Shown: positions 30,034 through 40,430, counted from the stretch's first letter. The stretch is 64,000 nt of DNA from Algoriphagus sp. (GCF_029254265.1 NZ_JAQWXX010000132.1:1-64000); one strand, 5' to 3'. Numbers and translations: made by a program. The notes: a model not told the origin generated them from the letters alone.

Positions 30034-31080
30034 TCAATGGTGATATTCCTTGATTTGATCATTCGTATTCAGGATCACAGATTGGATCTCACTTACCATC
30101 TGTTCTGAACCGATATAAAGTGGAGTCCGCTGATGAAGGGAAGTCGGTTCGATTTCGAGAATTCGTTGCTTTCCATCTACTGCCAAAGCTCCAGACTGCT
30201 CAGCTATAAAAGCCAAAGCATTTGCCTCATATAGCAAGCGGAGCTTTCCGGAAGGATTCTTTTTTGTTGCAGGATAGAGGTAGATTCCACCCTTGAGAAG
30301 ATTTCTATGAAAGTCGGCTACCAATGACCCAATATATCTTGCAGAATATTTTCTAGTCTTGCATTCCTCGATATAGCTTCGAATGGAAGGATCAAAATCA
30401 TTGTATAAGCCTTCGTTTACAGAGTAAATTTGCCCGGTTTTTGGCGCTTGGATGTCGGGATGGGAAAGAAAAAATTCACCCAGGGAGTTTTCGTAAGTGA
30501 AGCCATTGACTCCAAAACCAGTAGTGTATACCAGCATGGTGGATGATCCATACAACACATAGCCAGCCGCCACTTGTTCAGTGCCTTTCTGCATGATGTC
30601 CTCTTTTAAAATTGGACTACCAACAGGGGTTTTTCTTCTATAAATTGAGAAGATCGTTCCAATGCTGATATTCACATCAATATTAGAACTTCCGTCTAAT
30701 GGATCAATTGCAACCACATACTTGCCTGATTTATTTTGAAGATCAATGACCGCATCCTCCTCTTCCGAAACAATTGCACAAACTTCACCTCCTTTGCTGA
30801 GCGCTCTCATAAAACGAATATTTGCTATCACGTCTAGCTTTTGCTGCTCTTCGCCTTGTACATTTGTTTGCCCGAAAGCACCTCCAATAGAAGAAAGTCC
30901 TGCTCGGTTTGTTTCGCGATTGACTATCTTGGATGCAAGTGCGATGTCACGCAGAAGTTGCGAAAGCTCTCCTGAGGCATAGGGAAAATCGCTTTGTTTA
31001 AGTTTGATGAATCGATCTAAAGTGGTGCCGACCGTGTAAGCTAAACCGCTTTGGTCGGGCTGGTAAGGAAGAATTTTCAT
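30034..31080 (-). CDS. fbp: class 1 fructose-1,6-bisphosphatase
   Basis: [47 protein letters not shown]. Confidence 0.95.
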   Translation of the reverse strand: MKILPYQPDQSGLAYTVGTTLDRFIKLKQSDFPYASGELSQLLRDIALASKIVNRETNRAGLSSIGGAFGQTNVQGEEQQKLDVIANIRFMRALSKGGEVCAIVSEEEDAVIDLQNKSGKYVVAIDPLDGSSNIDVNISIGTIFSIYRRKTPVGSPILKEDIMQKGTEQVAAGYVLYGSSTMLVYTTGFGVNGFTYENSLGEFFLSHPDIQAPKTGQIYSVNEGLYNDFDPSIRSYIEECKTRKYSARYIGSLVADFHRNLLKGGIYLYPATKKNPSGKLRLLYEANALAFIAEQSGALAVDGKQRILEIEPTSLHQRTPLYIGSEQMVSEIQSVILNTNDQIKEYHH

Positions 31081-31136
31081 GCTTAGAAAAATACAATTAA
31101 TGGGTTTATACTTTCGAAAAGTAAGAAATATTTCTT

Positions 31137-32411
31137 ATGGCAAAAACAGTAATTTTTAAATTTGGAGGGGCGTCAGTTAAAGATGCGGCTGGAGTAAAAA
31201 ACCTAGCTGATATTTTACGTAATCGATTGCGAAAAAAATTGATAATCGTAATCTCGGCGATGGGAAAAACAACAAATGCATTAGAAAATCTTCTCGGTGA
31301 TAAATTAGCTAATAAAGATTTTTCTTTGAATAGTTCAATTTTAAAGACTTATCATCTTGAGATTTGTAAGGAGCTGTTTCCGGAAAATCATCTCATTTTC
31401 CCTAAGGTTGAAAATTATTTTGTCCTTTTGAATCAGGAACTTCAAAAGCCTATTTCCCCTTCAAACTACGATGAATATTACGATCGGGTAATTTGTTTTG
31501 GGGAATTACTTGCGACCCAGATCGTCATGGAATACCTCTGTCTTCAAGAAATCTTGGTTGTTTGGAAGGATGCAAGAGAATTGATTCAGACCGATAGCAG
31601 TTTTCGCTTCGCGAAAGTTGATTGGGGGAAAACCAAAAAAAGATGTCAAGCTCAACTTCTACCTATTTTGGATCAATTTCCAGTGGTTACCCAAGGATTC
31701 ATAGGAGCGGATCAAAAAGGAAGGACAACCACATTGGGAAGGGAGGGGTCGGATTTCACCGCCGCTATTTTGGCAGCTTCTTTGGATGCGGCTTCAGTGA
31801 CTATTTGGAAAGATGTTCCCGGGATTTTAAATGCCGATCCTAAGAAATTTTCAGATACACAGCTTTTTGAGGAATTGGAATACAAACAAGCGGCAGAAAT
31901 GACTTATTATGGTGCTTCTGTGATCCATCCGAAAACCATTAAGCCTTTAGCCAATCTGAAAATCCCACTTTTTGTAAAATCTTTCCTAGCTCCAGAAGCT
32001 TCGGGTACCAAAATCCATGAAAACTCTAGAGCTCACCAAATACCAACGATTATTCTTAAAGAAAATCAAGTGCTGGTAAGCTTTAAAGTAAAAGATTTTA
32101 CTTTCATTGAAGAAAGCCACATTCATCAAGTTTATGATCAGTTGCAGAAATTGAAATTAAGGGTAAATATGCTCCAAATAGCTGCGATTAGTATTTCAAT
32201 TGTAATAGATAGTCAGTTATTTAAATTAGAAAATCTTATTAAATCACTTCAGGATTCCTTTGAAATTCGATACAATGAGAATTTACAGCTTTTGACGATT
32301 TTGCATCCTAATGAGAAAGTGATCTCAGCACAGCTTGAAGGATTTGAGTCACTATTGGAGCAAAGTACCCGAAATACCTATCAAGTGGTAAGAAGATCCA
32401 AATTAAGTTAG
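31137..32411 (+). CDS. aspartate kinase (monofunctional)
   Basis: VIFKFGGASVKDAAGVKNLA, TTTLGREGSDFTAAILAASL, IWKDVPGILNADP. Confidence 0.92.
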   Translation: MAKTVIFKFGGASVKDAAGVKNLADILRNRLRKKLIIVISAMGKTTNALENLLGDKLANKDFSLNSSILKTYHLEICKELFPENHLIFPKVENYFVLLNQELQKPISPSNYDEYYDRVICFGELLATQIVMEYLCLQEILVVWKDARELIQTDSSFRFAKVDWGKTKKRCQAQLLPILDQFPVVTQGFIGADQKGRTTTLGREGSDFTAAILAASLDAASVTIWKDVPGILNADPKKFSDTQLFEELEYKQAAEMTYYGASVIHPKTIKPLANLKIPLFVKSFLAPEASGTKIHENSRAHQIPTIILKENQVLVSFKVKDFTFIEESHIHQVYDQLQKLKLRVNMLQIAAISISIVIDSQLFKLENLIKSLQDSFEIRYNENLQLLTILHPNEKVISAQLEGFESLLEQSTRNTYQVVRRSKLS

Positions 32412-32478
32412 TCTATTTTTTTTTCATTAGCGCCAGAAAATTAATACTTTACGTTATTCCAAACCTAAAATTAACCCC

Positions 32479-32542
32479 TATGGAATGCCCAAAAGAAAAG
32501 TTCTCACATAGTGGAATGATTTTTCATGGAGGGCATTCCATA
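32479..32542 (+). repeat. perfect 12-bp inverted repeat in the 5' region of the Gfo/Idh gene
   Basis: TATGGAATGCCC (32479-32490) and GGGCATTCCATA (32531-32542), 40-nt spacer; extra TGGAATG at 32512-32518. Confidence 0.75.
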
Positions 32543-32566
32543 CGGCCTTTAAAAAACAAAATATAA
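32480..32566 (+). CDS. possible 28-aa upstream ORF (leader peptide)
   Basis: ATG 32480 to TAA 32564: MECPKEKFSHSGMIFHGGHSIRPLKNKI; ends 4 nt before the next ATG. Expression unproven. Confidence 0.35.
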   Translation: MECPKEKFSHSGMIFHGGHSIRPLKNKI

Positions 32567-32570
32567 TCAT

Positions 32571-33689
32571 ATGAAATCAAGAAGAGTTTTTTTACAAAAA
32601 GCAAGTTTGTCTGCATTAGCGATTTCAATTCCCAGCATTGCGACATTATCTGCGAAAAATAATCTTGCTGAATCTATACTCAAGGAAGATAAAGTACTTC
32701 GAGTTGCGATCATGGGGCTGGGAAGTTATGGTACTCGAGTAGCTGAAGCGATGCTGGATAGTAAAAGAGCAAAGTTGGTTGGAGTAATCAGTGGGACACC
32801 TTCAAAAGTTGAAACTTGGAAAGCTAAATATGGAATACCAGCAGAAAACTGTTATAACTATGAGAATTTTGATGAGATAAAAAATAATCCAAGCATCGAT
32901 GCCGTCTATGTGATCACACCAAATGCCCTCCATAAGGAACAATCAATCCGTGTGGCAAAAGCTGGTAAACATGTAATCTGTGAAAAGCCAATGGCAATAA
33001 ACGCTAAAGATGGTCAGGAAATGGTTGATGCCTGCAAAGCTGCTGGAGTAAAATTATTGATTGGATATCGGATGCATTTTGAAGCAAATACGCTTGAGGC
33101 TATTCGGATGAGAAAATCCGGAGAACTTGGGGAATTGAAATTTTTCCAAGGATTAAGTGGCTTTGTGATAGGCGATCCTACTCAGTGGCGATTAGACCCA
33201 GCGCTTTCAGGAGGTGGTGCCATGATGGATATTGGAATCTATTCGATCAACGGGGCTAGATACATGTTGGGGGAGGAGCCTATTTGGGTGACTGCACAGG
33301 AAACAAAAACTGATCCTGTTAAATTTAAGGAGGGGATTGACGAGACGATTCAGTTTCAAATGGGATTCCCTAGCGGCGCTGTTGCCTCCTGCTTATCGAC
33401 TTATGCCATGAACGGACTGGATAAATTTTTTCTGAATGGATCAAAAGGTTGGGTAGAAATGCAGCCTTCCACTGGGTATGGCCCGATCAAAGGAAAGACA
33501 AATAAAGGACCATTAGAACTGCCACACGTGACTCATCAGACTGTACAAATGGATCAAATGGCTGCGATTATCTTTGATGGAAAAGTGCCTGAGGTTCCTG
33601 TAAATGGAGAAGAGGGAGTAAGGGACATGAAGATTATCGACGCAATATTTAAAGCTGTGAAAACTGGAAAAAAAGTTATGCTTTCCTGA
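32571..33689 (+). CDS. Gfo/Idh/MocA oxidoreductase with Tat-like signal (glucose-fructose oxidoreductase-like)
   Basis: N-terminus MKSRRVFLQKASLSALAIS; GLGSYGTRVAEAML, VICEKPMAINAKDGQEMV. Confidence 0.88.
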   Translation: MKSRRVFLQKASLSALAISIPSIATLSAKNNLAESILKEDKVLRVAIMGLGSYGTRVAEAMLDSKRAKLVGVISGTPSKVETWKAKYGIPAENCYNYENFDEIKNNPSIDAVYVITPNALHKEQSIRVAKAGKHVICEKPMAINAKDGQEMVDACKAAGVKLLIGYRMHFEANTLEAIRMRKSGELGELKFFQGLSGFVIGDPTQWRLDPALSGGGAMMDIGIYSINGARYMLGEEPIWVTAQETKTDPVKFKEGIDETIQFQMGFPSGAVASCLSTYAMNGLDKFFLNGSKGWVEMQPSTGYGPIKGKTNKGPLELPHVTHQTVQMDQMAAIIFDGKVPEVPVNGEEGVRDMKIIDAIFKAVKTGKKVMLS

Positions 33690-33697
33690 TCTGGGAA

Positions 33698-34192
33698 TCA
33701 CTTTAAAATAAGCTGCATAAAAATAATATCGAGCCATCGACCAAATTTATGGCCCACTTCACTGAAGCGGGCCACTTCCTTGAATCCAAGTTTTTGATGA
33801 AATAAGTAGCTTCCCTTGTTCGAGCTATCGATTCCTCCGATCATAGTATGGAATCCAGCTTCTTTGGCGATTATTATCAGTTCGCTCAGCAGAAGCGTCC
33901 CAATTCCTTTTCCACGGAAGTTTTCCCCTAAATACACAGAGTGCTCAACCGTGAATCGATAGCCGGGTTTCGGTCGAAAAGTGCCGTAAGTCGCGAATCC
34001 AGCAATTTTCCCATCCGAAACAGCAACTAGTATCGGGAAACCAGCAAGATTTTTTTGGTTAAACCAGTCGGTTTGCTCCTTTAAAGTTTTTGCATCAAAG
34101 TCATAATTGATCGTCGAATTGAGGATTTCGTGATTGTTGATTTTTAGAATTTCTTCCAAATCTTCCACTTCTGCTTTTCGTAAAATGATCAT
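33698..34192 (-). CDS. GNAT family N-acetyltransferase
   Basis: EHSVYLGENFRGKGIGTLLLSELI, Pat/Bar-like GNAT. Confidence 0.88.
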   Translation of the reverse strand: MIILRKAEVEDLEEILKINNHEILNSTINYDFDAKTLKEQTDWFNQKNLAGFPILVAVSDGKIAGFATYGTFRPKPGYRFTVEHSVYLGENFRGKGIGTLLLSELIIIAKEAGFHTMIGGIDSSNKGSYLFHQKLGFKEVARFSEVGHKFGRWLDIIFMQLILK

Positions 34193-34194
34193 GA

Positions 34195-35070
34195 TTATTT
34201 TACAAAACGATTTACGATCCGCTCTATTCCGGGTAAATATGCAGATCCAAAAAGATTCAAATGAACAAGCAAAGGGTAGAGATTATAGATGCCCATTCTG
34301 GAATCAAAGCCAGATTCTAAAGGGAATACCGACTCATAAGACTCATAAAAGAGCGAGTCAAATCCTCCGAAAAGCCGGCTGAAAGCCAAGTCCATTTCCC
34401 TGTGCCCGAAATAAACTGCAGGATCGATCAAGCAGGGTTCACCGGAAGAATTACTAAGTACGTTTCCTGACCAAAGATCCCCATGAATTAAAGCAGGTTT
34501 TTCGTCTGGAAAGATAGATTCTATTTTTGGGTAGATCTCTTGAAATTTTTTAAGAAACTCCAGCGGAATCAATTTGTCAAAATAGGCCTTACCTGCCAAT
34601 GGTTCCAATCTTTGTTCTATAAAAAAGTCCGCCCAATTCGAGCATTGATTATTTTTTTGATGAATCGAAGCAATGTAATTGTCTTCTTCAAAACCAAATC
34701 GATTAGACTCAGTCAAATGCAAATGAGCCAAACCAATCCCTAGATTTTCCCAATAATCAAGTTGATATCTCCCCGTGGGAATAAATTCAGAAAGGAGGTA
34801 GTTATAATCACCTATTCTACCTGATCCATAGGTTTCAGGCACTTTTAGAAATGTTGATTTCTTGAGTATTCTTAATCCATTTGCTTCTTTCGTTAGAATA
34901 TCACGCTCATGATCAAAATTTAATTTCAAAAAAAATGCTCCAATTGAAGATTTTAATTGGATTCCTTGATTGTGATTACCTGCTGCAATTAGAGAAGCAG
35001 ATTTTAAAGTAGCCTCTGCTCCAAGGCATTCGAAAAGTACTTGTTCGTAGATCTCATTGAGATCAAACAT
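34195..35070 (-). CDS. fructosamine kinase family protein
   Basis: ALIHGDLWSGNVLSNSSGEPCLIDPAVYFGHREMDLAFSRLFGGF. Confidence 0.93.
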   Translation of the reverse strand: MFDLNEIYEQVLFECLGAEATLKSASLIAAGNHNQGIQLKSSIGAFFLKLNFDHERDILTKEANGLRILKKSTFLKVPETYGSGRIGDYNYLLSEFIPTGRYQLDYWENLGIGLAHLHLTESNRFGFEEDNYIASIHQKNNQCSNWADFFIEQRLEPLAGKAYFDKLIPLEFLKKFQEIYPKIESIFPDEKPALIHGDLWSGNVLSNSSGEPCLIDPAVYFGHREMDLAFSRLFGGFDSLFYESYESVFPLESGFDSRMGIYNLYPLLVHLNLFGSAYLPGIERIVNRFVK

Positions 35071-35548
35071 AGATTTGATGAGTTTGGATCACTTTTCCTA
35101 AAAACCCCTCTATTGATTCATCGAGTATTGTGTAGATTTCTTCAAATCCCTCTTCACCACCGTAATAAGGGTCTGGTACAGATTGTCCCTCACTTCCTTC
35201 GGCAAAATCCCTCATGAGATAAATCTGCTTTGTTTGGAATCCAAAACGCTCTTTGAGGTTATTTAGTATTCGGAGATTGCTATCATCCATCGCAATGATG
35301 TAATGAAAATCCCTTAAATCAGTTCGATTGACTTGCCTTCCTCTATGATTAATAGTAAGGTTATGTTTACCCGCACATTTAATGGTTCGCTCGTCTGGGA
35401 GTTCACCGATATGAAAATCCGATGTCCCTGCACTATCTGATTTGAATTGGTGATGTATTCCAGCTTCCTCGATTTTCTTATTGAAAATTGCCTCTGCCAA
35501 AGGCGATCTACAGATATTTCCAAGACATACAAATAGCACTTTAATCAT
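35063..35548 (-). CDS. low molecular weight protein-tyrosine-phosphatase
   Basis: VLFVCLGNICRSPLAEAIF P-loop (CX5R) and VPDPYYGGEEGFE. Confidence 0.95.
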   Translation of the reverse strand: MIKVLFVCLGNICRSPLAEAIFNKKIEEAGIHHQFKSDSAGTSDFHIGELPDERTIKCAGKHNLTINHRGRQVNRTDLRDFHYIIAMDDSNLRILNNLKERFGFQTKQIYLMRDFAEGSEGQSVPDPYYGGEEGFEEIYTILDESIEGFLGKVIQTHQIYV

Positions 35549-35731
35549 ATTACATCGAATGGAAGACTAAATTCGGGTACGAAAAATTTGGGCTTTGAAA
35601 TTACTGATTTTTATCAGGAATTGCATGTGGTTGAGATCTTTTTTCCTGAATTAATACAAAATCTTTGGTATTTGGCTGGAAAGGAAAAGTTGATGAAATA
35701 GGTTTTGCCTCTGATTGTCTACTTTTGGAAA

Positions 35732-36973
35732 ATGAAATTGATTTATCGGTTTGGAATTTTATTAGCACGCTTGTTTCTGCCTTTGGCGGCGCTTATGATT
35801 CCTCGGATAGCTCATTTTTTAGATGGTCGCAAAACGCTGTTTGAGAAGTTAAGCAAATTCAAAGAAGGTAATTCTGCCAAAACAGCATGGTTTCATGTTG
35901 CTTCTCTCGGAGAATATGAGCAGGCAATACCCGTAATTGAATCATTGAAAACAGTCTTTCCGGACTACCATGTTGTTATTAGTTTTTTTAGTCCTTCTGG
36001 TTATGATCATGTGATCAAGAAACCTCAGCAACAAGTGGATTTCATTAGCTATCTCCCTATCGATACTAAGCGAAATGCTGAAAAATTTGTACAATTACTT
36101 AATCCTGATTTGGTGTTTTTTGTCAAATACGATCTATGGTATCATCACTTGAGCGCTATTAAAACTCGAAAAATCCCGCTTTATCTGATTTCGGCCTCTT
36201 TCCGTTCCGATCAAATCTATTTTAAAAGGATTCCATTTTTCAGGAATTTACTTTTCTTCTTTGATCAGATTTTCACTCAAAATCAAAATAGTATAGACTT
36301 ACTTCAATCGATAGGTTATAGTGATGGGATGTTAGCTGGAGACACTCGTTTCGATCGAGTTGTGGAGATAGCAAAGAGTCCCAAAATTTTCGAGGATATC
36401 AATAAATGGAAGGACGAAAGGCCTGTATTGGTAGCTGGTTCAGTCTGGGGTGAGGATATGAGTTTATTAATTCCCTTGATTAATTCAAACCCAGATTATC
36501 GATGGATAATCGCACCTCATTCCCTTGATCCTTCTCCAATGATAGATTGGGCGTCGAGACTTAAAGTCTCTAGTGTTCGATATTCAGAGTGGGATAAGAG
36601 TGGAGATTATCAAGTTATATTTATAGACAATATTGGAATGTTAAGTTCACTTTACCAGTTTGCAAAGCTAGCCTATGTAGGAGGTGCATTTGGGAAAGGT
36701 CTTCATAATATACTGGAGCCGATTGCTTTTGGGGCGCCGGTTATTTATGGAAAGTTGAAAAAAGAATCCAAATTCCCGGAAGCAGCTCAGAGTCAATTAC
36801 AAGGTTGTGGTTTCGAAGTAGAAGATTTTGAGGGATTAAACAGTGTATTTGAGAATCTTCAAGATTCTGATTATTACAAAAAAAGTAAAGATTCTGCGAT
36901 GGCTTGGGTAGAAGCAAATAGAGGAGCTGCAGCAAAAATCATATCCAAAATTAGTTTAAAAGGCGAGCTATGA
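35732..36973 (+). CDS. waaA: 3-deoxy-D-manno-octulosonic acid (KDO) transferase
   Basis: AWFHVASLGEYEQAIPVIESL, AGDTRFDRV, VGGAFGKGLHNILEPIAFGAPVIYG; start at MKLIYRFG. Confidence 0.92.
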   Translation: MKLIYRFGILLARLFLPLAALMIPRIAHFLDGRKTLFEKLSKFKEGNSAKTAWFHVASLGEYEQAIPVIESLKTVFPDYHVVISFFSPSGYDHVIKKPQQQVDFISYLPIDTKRNAEKFVQLLNPDLVFFVKYDLWYHHLSAIKTRKIPLYLISASFRSDQIYFKRIPFFRNLLFFFDQIFTQNQNSIDLLQSIGYSDGMLAGDTRFDRVVEIAKSPKIFEDINKWKDERPVLVAGSVWGEDMSLLIPLINSNPDYRWIIAPHSLDPSPMIDWASRLKVSSVRYSEWDKSGDYQVIFIDNIGMLSSLYQFAKLAYVGGAFGKGLHNILEPIAFGAPVIYGKLKKESKFPEAAQSQLQGCGFEVEDFEGLNSVFENLQDSDYYKKSKDSAMAWVEANRGAAAKIISKISLKGEL

Positions 36974-37893
36974 AAGGAAGAGTAATCAAATCTACCGGGA
37001 GCTGGTATATTGTTCAGACAGATTCGAGTCTAGTTTCCGCAAGGTTAAAAGGGAAGTTTAAGCAAGATGAACTGAAGTTGACTAATCCAATAGCCGTGGG
37101 GGATTGGGTAGAAATGGAAAAGGAGGAAAATCAAGATACTGCGGTCATTAATGAGATTCTTCCGAGGGAAAATTACGTCATTCGAAAGTCCACAAGAAAG
37201 CAGCATTTCTCCCATATTATTGCAAGTAATATAGATCAGGCAATACTGGTCATTACCATGAAAAATCCACGGACTTCTTTGGGGTTCATTGATCGGTTTT
37301 TGGTGAGTACAGAAAGTTTTAGAATCCCAGCAATCCTTGTAGTCAATAAAATGGACTTGTTGTCTGGAGAATCCGCCGAAGATTGGTTGTTGGATATTCA
37401 TGAAATATATGAGCCATTAGGGTATAAAGTGATTGAAGTGTCCGCATTGTATACTGAAAATCCTAAAGAACTTTTCCAGCCATTTCTCGAGGGAAAGACA
37501 ACGCTTATTTCCGGACATTCCGGGGTAGGAAAATCAACCTTGCTAAATGCATTGATTCCTAAAGCAGCACAGAGTACCAAAGAAATATCCTCTTTTAGTG
37601 ACAAAGGCGTTCATACGACTACATTTGCAGAGCTTTTTCCATTGGAATATGATGGAAGTCTAATTGATACTCCAGGAATCAAAGAGTTTGGAATACTGGA
37701 TATAGAGGATAATGAACTTTCTCATTATTTCCCCGAAATGCGGAAGTATCTTGGTCAATGCAAATACAACAATTGCCAGCATGTGAATGAGCCCGGATGC
37801 GTAGTATTACAAAAATTGGAGGAAGGCTTTATTCATCCCTACCGCTATCAAAGCTATTTGAATATTCTAAATGAAGAGGACAACAGGAGATAG
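36970..37893 (+). CDS. rsgA: ribosome small subunit-dependent GTPase A
   Basis: SGHSGVGKSTLLNALIP, DTPGIKEFG, Zn motif CKYNNCQHVNEPGC. Confidence 0.95.
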   Translation: MKGRVIKSTGSWYIVQTDSSLVSARLKGKFKQDELKLTNPIAVGDWVEMEKEENQDTAVINEILPRENYVIRKSTRKQHFSHIIASNIDQAILVITMKNPRTSLGFIDRFLVSTESFRIPAILVVNKMDLLSGESAEDWLLDIHEIYEPLGYKVIEVSALYTENPKELFQPFLEGKTTLISGHSGVGKSTLLNALIPKAAQSTKEISSFSDKGVHTTTFAELFPLEYDGSLIDTPGIKEFGILDIEDNELSHYFPEMRKYLGQCKYNNCQHVNEPGCVVLQKLEEGFIHPYRYQSYLNILNEEDNRR

Positions 37894-37952
37894 TGGACGG
37901 ATTAAATTTTGAATCCGCACATAAATACTTAATTTTCATTTTTAAAAGAATT

Positions 37953-38447
37953 ATGAGCGAAGTACTCAATCACGAGCAAATCAAGAAGAAAATCACACGA
38001 ATGGCTTATGAGATTTATGAAAGAAATCTCAATTCAAAAGCGGTAGTTTTAGCTGGTATTTCTGGTATGGGGATGACATTGGCAGATCTTTTAGCAAAAG
38101 AACTTCAAGCTATTTCCCCTTTGAAAGTGGAGGAAGTTGAAGTGATCTTGGATAAATCTAATCTTGCAGAGGCTGAAGTAAAGCTTTCTAAAAACATTGA
38201 TCTACAAGGGAAAACCTTACTGATCGTAGATGATGTCCTTAATACCGGAAAAACACTTGCCTATGCTATGAAACCATTTTTAGACATTGAGTTGTATAAA
38301 ATGGAAGTAGCAGTGTTGGTCAACCGAAGTCACGGCTTATTTCCAATTCGGCCTGATTATACGGGATATGAGCTTTCCACAACCTTCAATGAGCATATTC
38401 GAGTAGACTTTTCTACCGAAAACAATTATTCTGTACATCTTCACTAA
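37953..38447 (+). CDS. phosphoribosyltransferase (PyrR-like type I PRTase)
   Basis: PRPP-binding [17 protein letters not shown]; start at MSEVLNHEQ. Confidence 0.82.
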   Translation: MSEVLNHEQIKKKITRMAYEIYERNLNSKAVVLAGISGMGMTLADLLAKELQAISPLKVEEVEVILDKSNLAEAEVKLSKNIDLQGKTLLIVDDVLNTGKTLAYAMKPFLDIELYKMEVAVLVNRSHGLFPIRPDYTGYELSTTFNEHIRVDFSTENNYSVHLH

Positions 38448-38451
38448 CCTT

Positions 38452-39273
38452 ATGTCAGTTTATTCTTCCGCTACTATAAAGCGAATCACTACTCATATAC
38501 TCCAGGAAATGAAGGATCGTGGAGAGAAGATTTCTATGCTTACTGCTTATGATTTTTCGATGGCGAAGATTGTTGACGCAGCGGGTATTGATATCATCCT
38601 AGTAGGGGACTCGGCTTCCAATGTAATGGCAGGTCATGAAACTACCCTGCCGATCACCTTGGATCAGATGATTTATCACGCATCAGCTGTGGTAAGGGCA
38701 GTGAAGCGATCATTTATCGTGGTAGATATTCCTTTTGGAAATTATCAGGGCAATAGTTCTGAGGCATTACGATCTGCAATCCGGATAATGAAAGAATCTG
38801 GTGCGCACGCAGTCAAGGTGGAGGGCGGAGCAGAAATCAAAGAATCCGTGATTCGTATCCTCAGCGCTGGAGTTCCTGTAATGGGGCATTTGGGCTTGAC
38901 TCCTCAGTCAATTTATAAATTTGGTACTTATACCGTTCGGGCAAAGGAAGAGGCAGAGGCAAACAAACTCCTAGAGGATGCCAAAATTCTTGAAGCTTGC
39001 GGATGTTTTGCGATTGTGTTGGAGAAGATTCCTGCCGAGTTGGCGACAAAAGTGGCTCAGACTGTTTCTATACCTGTTATTGGAATTGGTGCAGGAGGAG
39101 GAGTGGATGGACAAGTGCTTGTGATGCATGATATGCTGGGAATCACTCAAGAATTCAAGCCAAGGTTTTTACGGCAATATGCCGACCTACAAGGAATCAT
39201 GATGGAGGCTTTTTCCAATTATATCAAAGATGTGAAAAGCCAAGATTTCCCGAATGAGGGAGAGAGTTATTAA
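38452..39273 (+). CDS. panB: 3-methyl-2-oxobutanoate hydroxymethyltransferase
   Basis: [47 protein letters not shown]. Confidence 0.95.
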   Translation: MSVYSSATIKRITTHILQEMKDRGEKISMLTAYDFSMAKIVDAAGIDIILVGDSASNVMAGHETTLPITLDQMIYHASAVVRAVKRSFIVVDIPFGNYQGNSSEALRSAIRIMKESGAHAVKVEGGAEIKESVIRILSAGVPVMGHLGLTPQSIYKFGTYTVRAKEEAEANKLLEDAKILEACGCFAIVLEKIPAELATKVAQTVSIPVIGIGAGGGVDGQVLVMHDMLGITQEFKPRFLRQYADLQGIMMEAFSNYIKDVKSQDFPNEGESY

Positions 39274-39287
39274 GCTTCAGATCGGAC

Positions 39288-39328
39288 AAAAGCAAAAGGC
39301 TGGAAAATTTTTCCAGCCTTTTGCTTTT
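39288..39328. terminator. bidirectional terminator, 41-nt near-perfect palindrome
   Basis: AAAAGCAAAAGGCTGGAAAA-T-TTTTCCAGCCTTTTGCTTTT between convergent genes. Confidence 0.85.
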
Positions 39329-39344
39329 AAGTGAAGGGGAGCAA

Positions 39345-40430
39345 TTAGTCCTTCACAAGAGTTTTGAAATTATAAATTCCGCTTCCGATTAGTTCTTTCA
39401 TTGAGCCTTTAGCAGCTTCGATGTAGGTCTTAGTATCGCAAGCCACATAATGTGACGCTAAATTTAATTCTCCGCCCGAAACCATCACCAATTGGGGATA
39501 TCCAGTTTTACTAAATGTGGCTACTTCAGCTGAGGTCACTTCTACCAGCTTGTCTTCTTTGAAAACTCCGTCAAAATACACGGCCCTTTTGAGACCAGTA
39601 CTCGAGTCGAACATTGGAGAGCTCGCCATATGACCTGCCACAAAGCGAACTCGGGAAGCTAGAGTAGCTGAGGCTCCTGAATTAGTAAATCCCTTCGCAA
39701 AACTAGTTAAACTCATCTGTTCGTTATCTTTAGTTGATGTCGAAACATCTAATCTTAGATTAATATCAGCCTTCACTTTTGAGGATGCATAGTTTCCCCA
39801 GCTGACAGAGCTCGCGTCCAATGCTACAAAAGGGAAAACAAATGTAGCTTCAGCGATATAGGCTTCACCTAAATCTTGAGAAAGTTTTGAACTGGTATCA
39901 GTAAAAGTTCCTTTTTCCCGACCACTGTTTGAAACTCCTTTTACCCAATATTCATAGTCCGAAGGAGTGACCATCACAAAACCTTTTACTTGATCTGTGG
40001 AAGTGGCACCACCCTTTAATTTGGTATAACCAGCATAGTAATCAGTTTTTCCAGCTTCTTCAGCTGAGATAATTTCGTATCCATCTGCTTCTAGCTGTGC
40101 TACAAAATCTGCATAAGCTTCATCAACTAGTTTTTGAAAATCAGGGATGTCAACTCCGCTCAACTGGACTCCCATGCGAGTTTTCGTGCCGGATACTGTG
40201 GTTACACTGTTGGCACTTTCATTCTTGTATGCAGCGGTACTTGAAGAAGCTTCTTCAAAGACTTCGAATAGCGCTCGAAATTTCTGGATGTAAACTCTCT
40301 TTGGAGATTTGGATGATTGCTTGTTTCTGTGAAAAGATCCTACGTCATAATCTTTGGAAGAAATGTATGGATCTGCTGGCTGTAATATTCCGGCAAGGAC
40401 TAATAGGATAATTGTAAGTAGTGATTTCAT
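39345..40430 (-). CDS. hypothetical exported protein
   Basis: 361 aa with N-terminal signal-like MKSLLTIILLVLAGILQPADP; no family recognised. Confidence 0.7.
   Translation of the reverse strand: MKSLLTIILLVLAGILQPADPYISSKDYDVGSFHRNKQSSKSPKRVYIQKFRALFEVFEEASSSTAAYKNESANSVTTVSGTKTRMGVQLSGVDIPDFQKLVDEAYADFVAQLEADGYEIISAEEAGKTDYYAGYTKLKGGATSTDQVKGFVMVTPSDYEYWVKGVSNSGREKGTFTDTSSKLSQDLGEAYIAEATFVFPFVALDASSVSWGNYASSKVKADINLRLDVSTSTKDNEQMSLTSFAKGFTNSGASATLASRVRFVAGHMASSPMFDSSTGLKRAVYFDGVFKEDKLVEVTSAEVATFSKTGYPQLVMVSGGELNLASHYVACDTKTYIEAAKGSMKELIGSGIYNFKTLVKD

Noticed and set aside
37045-37401. 118-aa minus-strand ORF inside rsgA
   Set aside because: Antisense to a strongly conserved GTPase; no supporting signals.
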